Shown here: positions 27,270 to 36,356 of the stretch, in pieces
Numbering within the stretch: the first letter of the stretch is position 1
Layout: every line of letters begins with the position of its first letter
Assembly: GCF_017810075.1 (NCBI RefSeq)
Contig: NZ_JADNYK010000004.1
Location: 248,001-312,000 of the forward strand
DNA from: Pseudozobellia sp. WGM2
Lineage (GTDB): Bacteria > Bacteroidota > Bacteroidia > Flavobacteriales > Flavobacteriaceae
DNA: 64,000 bases
Direction of reading: 5' to 3'
The notes under the pieces: generated by a model
Told to the model about the DNA's origin: nothing
Seen by the model: the letters and a program-made list of their open reading frames with translations, nothing else
Database searches by the model: none
Program-made: the position numbers and the translations under genes

Positions 27270-27393
27270 ATATCCTTCTTGAGTCTATGAATATAAAAAA
27301 TCAAGTTTGAAATCGTGAATTTTTTAGGAATTATTTTAACATATCCTCATTAAAAATTACAAACCGATAACATATAATTAAAATGCGGAACGA

Positions 27394-28566
27394 TTACGTA
27401 GTTTTGGTTAGGTTTCTACGATATTTTAGATGGTTCAATACGAATTTTAAACTTTCTAGATTATGTGCGGAAACCAAAGCATCGATATAAGGTAAGGCGG
27501 CCTTCATACCTATGGCCTCCGGAGAAAAGTCGGGACTGCCCGCTAAAGGATTAAGCCAAATAACTTTTCTAGACTTTTTGTAAATAGATTTCATAGCGGT
27601 TTGAATAATTTCAGGTTCGCCCGTATCCCATCCATCACTCAGAATAAGCACTATGGTTTTTTTATCGAGCATACCATAGCCATAATCATCCAAAAAATCT
27701 TGTAAAGAGCTGCCAATACTGGTTCCACCAGACCAATCGGGCACTCTATCGGAAACAATATCAAATGCTTTTGCAAAATCATTATTATCTAAAATTGAAC
27801 TCACCCTGTGTAAGGCGGTACTAAAAACAAAGGTTTCTATTTTATCATAGGCGTTTTGAAAGGCATAAATCAAATGCACAAAAAACCTACTGTAAAGGTC
27901 CATTGATTTACTTACATCGCAGAGCAGAATCAGTTTAAGCTTCTTATTTTTTGGTTTACTATAAACCAATTTTTGTACATTACCCCCGTTACGCATACTG
28001 TTACGAATGGTATGTTTTAAGTCGATTTTACGAGCACTTTTCGAAACTTTACGCAGGCGACTTTTTCGATGAGCTACTTTTTTAGCCAACTTTTTAAGTA
28101 GGCGCATCATCAAGTTAATCTCATCTTCACTTAGATTTGAAAAATGTTTTTTACCCAGCACCTCTATATCGCTAAAAGCGGCAATATTTTTCTCTTCTAC
28201 GGACGGCGTTAGATTTAGCCAACTTTTCAAGGCATCGAACCGTGCCTGTTCTTCTTCTGCCTTTGATTTCTTTTTCTCTTTTTGGGGCTCATTTTTTATT
28301 TTAGAATCGGCGGCCTGGGCCAGGTGAAACCTAAACTCTTCATAATGTTCAATGAAATTCAAATATTGATACCTGTTTTTGGCCAAAATCGCCTTGAGCG
28401 ACAGTATAAAATTGCGCTCTCTGTCAATTGGAAGCTTGTCAATAGCCTGTAATGCTTCAGCCTCTTCGCTCGCGCTTACGGTGTAGCCTTTATTTCTCAA
28501 ATAACGGCAAAGCAAGACCACGTGAGCTGATATCTCAGTTTGATGTCGTATCAATGAGGAGTCCAT
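27394..28566 (-). CDS. VWA domain protein, CoxE-like maturation factor
   Basis: 390 residues. The N-terminal helical part (about 1-200) is rich in Lys and Arg. The VWA domain (about 205-370) has an intact MIDAS: DVSKSMDLYS, the Thr in GGTSIGSSL and LSDGWDTGEPE. With the MoxR ATPase encoded 14 bases upstream it makes a CoxD/CoxE-type pair; in Oligotropha CoxD, and by inference CoxE, act in building the metal site of the Mo hydroxylase. Cytoplasmic. Confidence 0.9.
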   Translation of the reverse strand: MDSSLIRHQTEISAHVVLLCRYLRNKGYTVSASEEAEALQAIDKLPIDRERNFILSLKAILAKNRYQYLNFIEHYEEFRFHLAQAADSKIKNEPQKEKKKSKAEEEQARFDALKSWLNLTPSVEEKNIAAFSDIEVLGKKHFSNLSEDEINLMMRLLKKLAKKVAHRKSRLRKVSKSARKIDLKHTIRNSMRNGGNVQKLVYSKPKNKKLKLILLCDVSKSMDLYSRFFVHLIYAFQNAYDKIETFVFSTALHRVSSILDNNDFAKAFDIVSDRVPDWSGGTSIGSSLQDFLDDYGYGMLDKKTIVLILSDGWDTGEPEIIQTAMKSIYKKSRKVIWLNPLAGSPDFSPEAIGMKAALPYIDALVSAHNLESLKFVLNHLKYRRNLTKTT

Positions 28567-28579
28567 TTTCTAGTAAGTT

Positions 28580-29473
28580 TTAACCAATGCGCGAGGTTAC
28601 TCCGGTTTTCTCTAAAAGTTCTGAAAGTGCATCTTGGGTATGTCGCATATCTTGCCAATCTTTAAGCACAACCCCAAGGGTATCTTCTACCACTTTCTTA
28701 TCTAAGTGGGTCAGGTGCATCGTTGCCAATGCCCTTGCCCAGTCAATTGTTTCAGATATTCCTGGGGTTTTTTCCAGTTTCAATTGACGTAATTCGGTCA
28801 TAAACCTGCAAATATGCTCTCCCAAATTAGCATCTATTTCGGGTACTTTCGTTTTTACGATGGCTAACTCTTTTTCAAAATCAGGATAATCGATCCATAG
28901 ATAAAGACAACGTCTACGAAGTGCTTCAGATAACTCTCTAGTTCGATTTCCCGTAAGTATTATCTGTGGCTTTTGGCTCGCCTTTATCGTTCCCACCTCT
29001 GGAATAGTTACTTGCCAATCAGATAAAACCTCGAGTAAGAAACTCTCGAACTCTTCATCTGCCCGGTCTATTTCATCGATTAACAAGACCGGTCTCTTTT
29101 CTTGAGAAATGGCCTGAAGCACAGGTCTTTTTAACAGGAACCGATCTGAGAAAATAGTTTCCTCTAATTTTTTCACGTCCTCCCCCCTAGACTCCTGCAT
29201 TTTAAGAAAAAGCAATTGGTGCTGGTAGTTCCACTCGTACAGTGCATGTGTGCTATCAAGCCCTTCATAACATTGAAGTCTGATCAAATTGGTTTCCAAG
29301 GCTTTTGCCATAACCTTGGCAATCTCCGTTTTTCCGACACCGGCCGGCCCCTCGATCAACAGAGGTTTTTCAAGCTGCATGGCCAAAAAAATGGACATCG
29401 CTATAGAGCCACTACCTATATAGCCCTGTTTTTCTAACATATTTTCTATTTGACCAAGCTCTAAATTTTTCAT
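28580..29473 (-). CDS. MoxR-type AAA ATPase (CoxD-like)
   Basis: 297 residues with Walker A GPAGVGKTE, Walker B VLLIDEIDRADEEFE, sensor 1 ILTGNRTRELS and the arginine finger region LRRRCLYLWIDYP. MoxR ATPases work with VWA proteins as chaperones for cofactor insertion. Next to a form II Mo hydroxylase the likely job is maturation of the molybdenum centre. First gene of the operon; the 162 bases upstream are shared with a divergent DUF2141 gene. Confidence 0.92.
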   Translation of the reverse strand: MKNLELGQIENMLEKQGYIGSGSIAMSIFLAMQLEKPLLIEGPAGVGKTEIAKVMAKALETNLIRLQCYEGLDSTHALYEWNYQHQLLFLKMQESRGEDVKKLEETIFSDRFLLKRPVLQAISQEKRPVLLIDEIDRADEEFESFLLEVLSDWQVTIPEVGTIKASQKPQIILTGNRTRELSEALRRRCLYLWIDYPDFEKELAIVKTKVPEIDANLGEHICRFMTELRQLKLEKTPGISETIDWARALATMHLTHLDKKVVEDTLGVVLKDWQDMRHTQDALSELLEKTGVTSRIG

Positions 29474-29635
29474 AGAAGTAGAATACAGTGTATGGTAAAG
29501 TTAATTATTAAAGACAAATATTGATTTTATGTTTAAAACTACAGTTCGCCCCCTATTATATACAGTTGGGTATCATCAATTGGGTAACTTATTCATTCTA
29601 AATTAGTTTTACTTCATAACCTTAAAAAATCAAGA

Positions 29636-30055
29636 ATGAAAACACATCTATTTATTTTGGCATTTCTCTTTACTTTGAATGTAATCAATGCTCAAGAGGA
29701 GAAAAACGGAACTTTAAAAATAACCATCGAAAATGTATTATCAGACGATGGTACCATTCTAGCCTCATTGCATACCGAAGACACGTTTTTGAAAGCCCCA
29801 GGAGTCGCTTCTGCTGAAGCTCCTGCGGAGGAAGGCAGGGTAACGCTAGAGTTTGAAAATGTTAATCCGGGAACTTACGCAATTTTAGTGATTCATGATA
29901 GCAATGATAATAAGCAAATGGACTTTGATGCCTCTGGCATGCCAACGGAAAGTTATGGGCAGACAGGAGATATAAATCTTTATGGGCCGCCAATATTTGC
30001 CGATTCGAAATTTGAAATGACCGGCGAAGACCAAGAATTCAGCATACGTTTCTAA
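29636..30055 (+). CDS. secreted DUF2141 protein
   Basis: 139 residues with a signal peptide (LFILAFLFTLNVINAQ). The DUF2141 domain follows: LKITIENVLSDDGTILASLH, VTLEFENVNPGTYAILVIHD and MDFDASGMPTESYGQT. It looks like a small beta-sandwich secreted or periplasmic protein; no activity is known. Single gene ended by a bidirectional terminator. Confidence 0.88.
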   Translation: MKTHLFILAFLFTLNVINAQEEKNGTLKITIENVLSDDGTILASLHTEDTFLKAPGVASAEAPAEEGRVTLEFENVNPGTYAILVIHDSNDNKQMDFDASGMPTESYGQTGDINLYGPPIFADSKFEMTGEDQEFSIRF

Positions 30056-30064
30056 AAATGAAAA

Positions 30065-30087
30065 AGCCCCACCAAATTGGCGGGGCT
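30065..30087. terminator. bidirectional terminator between DUF2141 and dps
   Basis: Hairpin agccccacc/ggcggggct (30065-30073 and 30079-30087) with one mismatch, flanked by A on the left and a T run on the right, so it can end both convergent genes. Confidence 0.8.
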
Positions 30088-30108
30088 ATCATTTTTTGAA
30101 GTTAATTC

Positions 30109-30588
30109 TTAAATTTCTTCGGCCAGCCAAGCTTTCATCATCCAAACTGTTTTCTCTTGTTCGGTAATAAAATCGCTCATCATGGCATTAGTACCTTCAT
30201 CACCCGATTTATCTGAAGCATCTAAAATACGCCTCTCGATTATCAACAACTCGGTCAATGAATCAACTATCAAACGAATGGCATCCTCATCTTTAGAAAC
30301 GTTTTTACCTACAGGCACTTTTGAGGTTTCAATATAGTCTTCGAAGGTGTGTAGCGGCACTCCGCCCAAAGTAAGAATACGTTCAGCCACTTCATCTACT
30401 TTCAAATTAGCGTCATCGTAGAGTTCTTCAAACTTGGGGTGAAGGTCAAAAAAGCGCTTTCCCTTAATGTTCCAGTGAATACCTCTTAAGTTTTGGTAAT
30501 ATCGTTGAAAATTGGCTAAAAGCTGGTTTAAATCTTCACTTAATGATTTAGAATCTTTTTCACTTAATCCTATACTATTTAGTTTCAT
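30109..30588 (-). CDS. dps: Dps ferritin-like DNA protection protein
   Basis: 159 residues. The interface ferroxidase residues are all in place: H38 (GIHWNIKG), H50 and E54 (FFDLHPKFEELYDD), D65 and E69 (KVDEVAER). Dps dodecamers store iron, consume peroxide and bind DNA in stationary phase or oxidative stress. The gene is divergent from oxyR with about 107 bases between, so direct OxyR control is likely. Confidence 0.95.
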   Translation of the reverse strand: MKLNSIGLSEKDSKSLSEDLNQLLANFQRYYQNLRGIHWNIKGKRFFDLHPKFEELYDDANLKVDEVAERILTLGGVPLHTFEDYIETSKVPVGKNVSKDEDAIRLIVDSLTELLIIERRILDASDKSGDEGTNAMMSDFITEQEKTVWMMKAWLAEEI

Positions 30589-30643
30589 AAATATTCTGTT
30601 TTTAAGTTTAAACTATAAAATTATAAAATATAAATCCGAAAAA

Positions 30644-30679
30644 CGATAAGTTTTATTGATAGTTTTTATAATTTTATCG
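30644..30679. promoter_or_regulatory. inverted repeat between dps and oxyR
   Basis: CGATAA at 30644-30649 and TTATCG at 30674-30679 form an inverted pair 24 bases apart inside a very AT-rich region. It could be a regulator site for the divergent pair. A chance match is possible. Confidence 0.3.
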
Positions 30680-30695
30680 CTTTAATTTATATGAG

Positions 30696-31634
30696 ATGAC
30701 AATAACGCAATTACAATATGTTTTGGCGGTCGCAGAACATCAAAATTTTACCTTGGCCGCACAAAAAAGCTTTGTGACCCAACCTACATTGAGCATGCAG
30801 GTTCAAAAATTGGAAGACGAGCTCGATATTTTAATTTTTGACCGCAGTAAAAAGCCGATAACCATAACAGAGGTCGGTAAAAAAATAGTGGAGCAGGCAA
30901 AAAATATTGTCAATGAGGCGAATCGCATTCAAGATATAGTCGATCAAGAGAAAGGTTTTATTGGCGGAGATTATGTACTGGGAATTATACCCACCGTGAT
31001 GCCCACGCTGCTACCCATGTTTCTAAAGACTTTTATAAAACGTTACCCCAAGGTCAATCTTATTATAAAGGAGCAAAGCACAGAACACCTGATTAGAAAC
31101 ATTCAAGATGGTCACCTCGATGCCGGTATTGCCGCAACACCTCTGGAAATCGAATACATCAAAGAAAGGCCCCTTTATTACGAACCCTTCGTTGGATATG
31201 TACCCAAAAGTCATAGGCTTGATAGCCAAGAAAAGTTGAAACCCGAAGATTTAAGTATTACCGATGTACTGCTTCTTCAAGACGGACACTGCTTTCGCGA
31301 TGGTGTAATCAACCTTTGTAAGGCTTCACGTAATTTTGAAGATGAGCATTTTAGTCTACAAAGTGGAAGTTTTGAAACTTTGGTCAATCTAGCTGACGAA
31401 GATTTGGGCATGACATTGCTACCCTATTTGAATACTTTAGAACTTGATGAAACAAAGAAGAACAAACTTAAATTTTTCGAAAGCCCACCACCAGCTCGAG
31501 AAGTAAGTCTTATTTATCATAAAAGTGAGCTGAAGATTCAAATAACAGAAGCTTTAAGAGATGTTATTTTGGGTATCGTAAGAGGAGCCATTGCTTTTCA
31601 AGACGTTAATATTGTGAGTCCGTTAAACAAATGA
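30696..31634 (+). CDS. oxyR: OxyR, LysR-type peroxide sensor
   Basis: 312 residues: a winged HTH (about 1-60, QLQYVLAVAEHQNFTLAAQ) and a LysR substrate domain. The redox cysteines are present as C199 and C208 in DGHCFRDGVINLC, the same numbers and spacing as in E. coli OxyR. Oxidation by peroxide should form the disulfide and switch the protein to activation. Divergent from dps, a classical OxyR target. Confidence 0.95.
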   Translation: MTITQLQYVLAVAEHQNFTLAAQKSFVTQPTLSMQVQKLEDELDILIFDRSKKPITITEVGKKIVEQAKNIVNEANRIQDIVDQEKGFIGGDYVLGIIPTVMPTLLPMFLKTFIKRYPKVNLIIKEQSTEHLIRNIQDGHLDAGIAATPLEIEYIKERPLYYEPFVGYVPKSHRLDSQEKLKPEDLSITDVLLLQDGHCFRDGVINLCKASRNFEDEHFSLQSGSFETLVNLADEDLGMTLLPYLNTLELDETKKNKLKFFESPPPAREVSLIYHKSELKIQITEALRDVILGIVRGAIAFQDVNIVSPLNK

Positions 31635-31654
31635 TAGGTAAAACCGGTGCAAGA

Positions 31655-31678
31655 AAAAGCCCTCCGAAGAGGGCTTTT
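31655..31678. terminator. bidirectional terminator after oxyR
   Basis: Perfect hairpin aaaagccctc/gagggctttt (31655-31664 and 31669-31678) with loop cgaa and a T run. It also lies two bases past the stop of the small gene on the minus strand. Confidence 0.9.
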
Positions 31679-31680
31679 TT

Positions 31681-31878
31681 TTATGCCTTTAAATAAATCA
31701 AACTTTGTTTTAGCTCTGGCTTATCTGTTATAAATTGTTGTAACCAGAGTTTAAGTTCTTCGATTTCATCGGGGAGTAAACTGTTCACTGCTTTTTTAAG
31801 TTCTTTCAAAAACAGTCTAGAATCGAAACTAACTTTTTTTAGTACAGTTTTAGTGTACTCAAGCATAGCTTTTGCCAT
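31681..31878 (-). CDS. small conserved protein of unknown function
   Basis: 65 residues: MAKAMLEYTKTVLKKVSFDS at the start, then two amphipathic helices (RLFLKELKKAVNSL and EIEELKLWLQQFI). No signal peptide, no cysteines, basic start. It resembles small flavobacterial proteins with the same beginning, of unknown function. The ATG, the tight terminator two bases past its stop, and independent position support a real gene. Confidence 0.7.
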   Translation of the reverse strand: MAKAMLEYTKTVLKKVSFDSRLFLKELKKAVNSLLPDEIEELKLWLQQFITDKPELKQSLIYLKA

Positions 31879-32027
31879 ATTTCAATATTTAGTTAATTGT
31901 TCTATGAGCGTTATTCACTCAGCATAAAGTTAACCTGATTGCGTTCTTTATATTGCTAGTTCGTTGTTAAAAGTTAGCTAAATTCCTGTTAAATACCCTA
32001 TTTTAGGGGCGTAATCCGTCCAAAAAT

Positions 32028-33296
32028 ATGAGAAAAATTTACTTATCGGCAGTGTTGATCTCTGTCTTGTTTGGCTGTGCGAGTAGCAGTAAAATTTTAA
32101 TCAAATCTACCGATTCAGTCTTGAAATCAGCGTTTTACGAAAACCAGTTTACAGGATTTTTTCTCTATGACCCGACAACCAAAGACACTTTATACACGCA
32201 CAACAGTTCGAAATACTTCACTCCCGCAAGTAATACCAAGATTCTTACACTATATACAGCACTCAAAATGCTACCTGACAGTATTCCGGCTTTTCGCTAC
32301 CTTGTTCAAGGTGATCAAACCTTTCTTCAAGGTACTGGAGACCCCACACTTTTTCACACCCAATTCGATAATACCAAGACTTTAGATTTTCTCAAAGCTC
32401 AATCAAATATTACATTGTACCTAAATAATTTTGATGATGAAAAATTGGGCCCTGGCTGGTCTTGGGGCGACTATCAGTACTATTACCAAGCGGAAAGAAG
32501 TGCGATGCCCGTTTTCGGAAACGTAGTAACATTACAGAGAACTCCCTCTACAAAGATACTTCCCCATATATTTGTTGATAGTGTGGTGGCCGTTAATGCT
32601 GCGAAAAACCGAGAAATCGAAAAGAATATCTTCTATTTTGATTCCTCTAGAAAAGATACGCTTGAAATTCCCTTTAGAACCAGCAAAGCACTTGTAACAT
32701 ATATTCTGGAAGAGGAATTAAAAAAGAAAATGGACTTGACCGATAAAATGCCTTCGGGAAGGTTAAATACTTTCTACGGAATAAATAGCGATACGGTGTA
32801 CAGAAGAATGATGCACAAAAGTGATAATTTTTTAGCTGAGCAATTACTGATTTTAGCCTCTTCTACCCTCTCTGATACCTTGAACAGTCAAAAAGCCCGA
32901 AAACACATTTTGGACAATTATTTAAAGGAGTTGAAGCAAGCTCCTAGATGGGTAGATGGCTCAGGTCTTTCTAGATATAATCTGATTACTCCTGAAGGAT
33001 TGGTTCACGTATTGGATAAATTGTATACCGAAATCTCTCGTGAACGATTGTTCAGCTTCTTCCCTGCTGGTGGAGTAAGCGGTACATTGGAAAAATGGTA
33101 TCCTGGAAACCCAGAACCTTATATCTATGCAAAAACCGGGAGTTTAAGCAATAACCATTGCCTGAGTGGCTATCTAATCACAAAATCTGGAAAAACACTG
33201 ATTTTCAGTTTTATGAACAACCATTTTCGAGATGCTTCTTCCGAAGTAAAAAAAAGAATGCAACAAATTTTAGAGAAAGTACGTGATACATATTAA
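32028..33296 (+). CDS. D-alanyl-D-alanine carboxypeptidase, PBP4/S13 type
   Basis: 422 residues with a lipobox (VLFGCASSS). The three penicillin-binding motifs of the S13 family are present: SNTK (SxxK) in TPASNTKILTLY, SDN in MMHKSDNFLAEQ, and KTG in IYAKTGSLSNNHC. It trims or cross-cuts peptidoglycan stem peptides in the periplasm. Shorter than E. coli DacB (477), with a smaller inserted domain. Stands alone. Confidence 0.93.
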   Translation: MRKIYLSAVLISVLFGCASSSKILIKSTDSVLKSAFYENQFTGFFLYDPTTKDTLYTHNSSKYFTPASNTKILTLYTALKMLPDSIPAFRYLVQGDQTFLQGTGDPTLFHTQFDNTKTLDFLKAQSNITLYLNNFDDEKLGPGWSWGDYQYYYQAERSAMPVFGNVVTLQRTPSTKILPHIFVDSVVAVNAAKNREIEKNIFYFDSSRKDTLEIPFRTSKALVTYILEEELKKKMDLTDKMPSGRLNTFYGINSDTVYRRMMHKSDNFLAEQLLILASSTLSDTLNSQKARKHILDNYLKELKQAPRWVDGSGLSRYNLITPEGLVHVLDKLYTEISRERLFSFFPAGGVSGTLEKWYPGNPEPYIYAKTGSLSNNHCLSGYLITKSGKTLIFSFMNNHFRDASSEVKKRMQQILEKVRDTY

Positions 33297-33313
33297 TTCA
33301 GCCCAACTTTCAA

Positions 33314-33898
33314 TCAACCCAAGAGACGATTTACTTTGGCATGCTGCAACAACATAATTGATTTGGCATCTTTTATTTGACCCGTATAAATCATTTCAAA
33401 AGCGGCTTGAAAATCCAGTTCCAAGACTTCAATGTTTTCGGTCTCATCATCTGCACCTCCACCATCGTTCACTTTCATTTTTTCCTCATACTCTCCCACG
33501 AAAAAATAGAGAATTTCAGTTACCGAACCAGGCGACATATAACTCTCAAAAACCTTTCGCACCTTATCTATTTGATAACCAGTTTCTTCCTCCACCTCTT
33601 TTTTAATGCACTCTTCAGGGTTCAAGCCATCTAAGAGTCCTGCGCATACCTCGATCATCATTCCATCATCGTTGCCATTTACATAGGTTGGCATACGAAA
33701 TTGCTTGGTAAGAACCACCGTTCCCTTTTCCTTATTGTAAAGTAATATTGCAGCTCCATTCCCACGATCATATGCCTCTCGATGTTGTTCTTCCCATGAG
33801 CCATCATCTTTTTGATATTCAAACGAAAATTTGTGTAGTGTATACCAATTGTCAGAAAGTAATTCCTTTTTAATATTTCGTACTCTAGTATTCTTCAT
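33314..33898 (-). CDS. NUDIX hydrolase, NudK/ADP-ribose pyrophosphatase-like
   Basis: 194 residues from the ATG at 33898; the longer reading would need a TTG. The NUDIX box is AGLLDGLNPEECIKKE then VEEETGY, with Lys in place of the usual Arg. The flanks (NGAAILLYNKEKGTVVLTKQ, FRMPTYVNG and YMSPGSVTEILYFFVGEY) match NudK, which splits GDP-mannose and similar nucleotide sugars. Cytoplasmic. It converges on the PBP4 gene. Confidence 0.9.
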   Translation of the reverse strand: MKNTRVRNIKKELLSDNWYTLHKFSFEYQKDDGSWEEQHREAYDRGNGAAILLYNKEKGTVVLTKQFRMPTYVNGNDDGMMIEVCAGLLDGLNPEECIKKEVEEETGYQIDKVRKVFESYMSPGSVTEILYFFVGEYEEKMKVNDGGGADDETENIEVLELDFQAAFEMIYTGQIKDAKSIMLLQHAKVNRLLG

Positions 33899-34016
33899 AT
33901 AGCCAAGGTACAAACTGCATTATAGAATTCAATAAGAAATTGTCACGTATATATATTTTATTTGTTCAAATTTTACCATATAAATAGTGTAACTTATAGC
34001 GCTTAAAACCAGCCAA

Positions 34017-35750
34017 ATGAACAAACCAAAAACTATTCTTAGAAGTTTATTATTTATCATATTTTCATTGTTTTCTTGCTCTACTCCAGCTCAAGAAACT
34101 GGAACACTTCTTATTCACGGAGGCCCCATTTATACTGTCGATTCTACCCAAACAAAAGTAGAGGCCGTAGTTGTAAAAGAAAGTACCATATTGTTTACGG
34201 GCAGTCTTCAAGAAGCCGAAAAGTATAAAAGCGAAAAAACACAAATATTAGATTTAGAAGGCAAGACCATGACGCCTGGTCTAATTGAAGGTCATGGCCA
34301 CTTTATGGGATTAGGTTTTAGTGCTCTAGAACTTGATTTAACGAATACCAACAGCTATGAAGAAATTATTGATATTGTAGCTGAAAAAGTCAAAACTGTT
34401 AAACCTGGAGAATGGATAATTGGTGCCGGTTGGCATCAAAGCAAATGGACAGAAAAACCAGAGATTATGGTTAAAGGTTTTCCAACGCATGATTTATTAA
34501 GTGCAGTTTCACCTGATAATCCCGTCTTTTTAAGTCATGCAAGTGGACATGCTGGTTTCGCGAACGAGGCGGCCATGGATATTGCCGGAATTCAAGTTTT
34601 AACAAAAGAAGGTTTGGATAAATCTGCAATAGAAGGCGGTGAAATAATAAGAGATGCGTTAGGGAGACCTACAGGAATTTTTAATGAGACAGCACAAAGT
34701 TTAATTTGGAAGCATATTCCTGACGACATGTACACTCCTGAAAAATACATTGAAGCATTTAATCTTGCTATTGCTGCATGTCATAAAAACGGAATTGTTG
34801 GTTTTCATGATGCAGGTATCGGAAGAGAAAACATTGCCTTTTACGAAAAGATGAAATCTGACGGTAAAATGAATGTTCGAATGTACGCTATGTTAACCGG
34901 CAGAGACATGGGTCTTGTAGATGAATGGCTGGATAAAGGACCTTTGATAGATCCAGACAATCTATTAACAATACGTTCCATAAAATTAAATTGCGATGGG
35001 GCCTTGGGTTCACGAGGTGCATGGCTCTTAGAAGAATATTCTGACCAACACGGTCATTTTGGTCATGAAACACTACCTATGACAGAGGTAAAAAAAACTG
35101 CACTAAAAGCATTGAAAGATGGTTTTCAGGTCTGTTCACATGCTATTGGAGATCGCGCAAATCGCGAAATACTTGATCGTTACGAAGCAGCATTTAAAGA
35201 TCTACCCGAAGTATCTCAAGATCATCGTTTCCGTATAGAACATGCGCAACATTTACATCCGGATGATATACCACGCTTTGCCGAATTGGGTGTAATACCT
35301 GCAATGCAAGCCATACATATGTCTTCAGACAGACCTTGGGCGATAGACCGTTTGGGAGAAAAGCGAATTAAAGAAGGAGCCTATATGTGGCAAGCATTAT
35401 TAGAAAGTGGTATTCCGATAGTAAACGGTACCGATGTTCCGGTAGAACCTTTAAATCCCATAGCGAACTTGTACGCTAGTATAAGTCGAAAAACTTTAAA
35501 AGGGTTTCCCGAAGGTGGTTTCGAACCAGCACAAAAAATGACCAGAGAAGAAGCCTTACGATCATACACTATAGATGCAGCTTATGGTGCTTTTGAAGAA
35601 CATATAAAGGGTTCTATAACCCCGGGGAAGCTTGCTGACTTCACCATATACAATCAAGATATTATGACTATTCCAGAAGATGAATTTTTAAAAACCAAAA
35701 TAGCCATGACCATCTTTAATGGTGAGGTTGTTTATACAAAAGAAAATTAG
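34017..35750 (+). CDS. amidohydrolase lipoprotein, YtcJ-like
   Basis: 577 residues; lipobox FSLFSCSTPAQ. Amidohydrolase family 3: the first metal pair HGHFMG, later HASGHAGFAN, CSHAIGDRAN, RIEHAQHLHPDD and the Asp in VNGTDVPVEPLNP. It should cleave an amide or N-acyl bond on the outer face of the inner membrane or in the periplasm. The DNA looks more AT-rich than its neighbours, with A/T third positions, which may mean recent arrival. It ends six bases before the oppositely oriented GMC operon. Confidence 0.9.
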   Translation: MNKPKTILRSLLFIIFSLFSCSTPAQETGTLLIHGGPIYTVDSTQTKVEAVVVKESTILFTGSLQEAEKYKSEKTQILDLEGKTMTPGLIEGHGHFMGLGFSALELDLTNTNSYEEIIDIVAEKVKTVKPGEWIIGAGWHQSKWTEKPEIMVKGFPTHDLLSAVSPDNPVFLSHASGHAGFANEAAMDIAGIQVLTKEGLDKSAIEGGEIIRDALGRPTGIFNETAQSLIWKHIPDDMYTPEKYIEAFNLAIAACHKNGIVGFHDAGIGRENIAFYEKMKSDGKMNVRMYAMLTGRDMGLVDEWLDKGPLIDPDNLLTIRSIKLNCDGALGSRGAWLLEEYSDQHGHFGHETLPMTEVKKTALKALKDGFQVCSHAIGDRANREILDRYEAAFKDLPEVSQDHRFRIEHAQHLHPDDIPRFAELGVIPAMQAIHMSSDRPWAIDRLGEKRIKEGAYMWQALLESGIPIVNGTDVPVEPLNPIANLYASISRKTLKGFPEGGFEPAQKMTREEALRSYTIDAAYGAFEEHIKGSITPGKLADFTIYNQDIMTIPEDEFLKTKIAMTIFNGEVVYTKEN

Positions 35751-35756
35751 TTCCTA

Positions 35757-36353
35757 TTAGCCCAAGCTCCATTTGTTTCCGACTTCAGAAGCGGGTTTAC
35801 AAGGTTCGTACCCGCCTGGTATGGGGTCGTAACTTAATACCTTCTCCCCTATTTCTTCAGATGTGGTATAGGCCCATATGGCCATCGATTTGAAAGCCCT
35901 ATAAAAACCGATTGGTTCTTGCGGGCCCACTCCGGTGCCCCAGACACCTCGACCAAATTTGCCTGAACTGGTTTCGGCAGCTTTCAAGACCTCTACCTTT
36001 TTTTCTTTGGAAAGATTGCTAAAATCACCTCCAAAATTTTCTACGCAATTCGAATTGAATTCAGCAATTTGATTGCGAATATTCTCTTGCCCATTTTCAT
36101 CGTAAGTGTGGGCAACAACCTTATCTATGAACATATCTGCTTTTACGTCTAACGCCCCTGGAGTCTCTGTTCTGGGTAGAATCATATCTAACAGGTCGGA
36201 AACGGTGGTGGCCTCTTTTTCGGTAAAAAATTGGGGCTGCCAATCTAATCTAGGTTCATTTTGACAAGATTGTAATAACGAAAATACAGATGGAGTCAAT
36301 ACTGTAGCCCCAGCCAACAATCCTGCGCGCTTTAATGCTTTTCTCCTGTTCAT
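35757..36353 (-). CDS. gluconate 2-dehydrogenase subunit 3-type protein
   Basis: 198 residues with a twin-arginine-like start (MNRRKALKRAGLLAGATVL), so it should be exported folded through Tat. The rest fits the subunit 3 family: FFTEKEATTVSDLLDMILPR and TPGALDVKADMFIDKVVAHTY. In gluconate dehydrogenases this small subunit helps export and hold the flavin subunit. It follows the GMC gene by three bases. Confidence 0.9.
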   Translation of the reverse strand: MNRRKALKRAGLLAGATVLTPSVFSLLQSCQNEPRLDWQPQFFTEKEATTVSDLLDMILPRTETPGALDVKADMFIDKVVAHTYDENGQENIRNQIAEFNSNCVENFGGDFSNLSKEKKVEVLKAAETSSGKFGRGVWGTGVGPQEPIGFYRAFKSMAIWAYTTSEEIGEKVLSYDPIPGGYEPCKPASEVGNKWSLG

Positions 36354-36356
36354 AAC

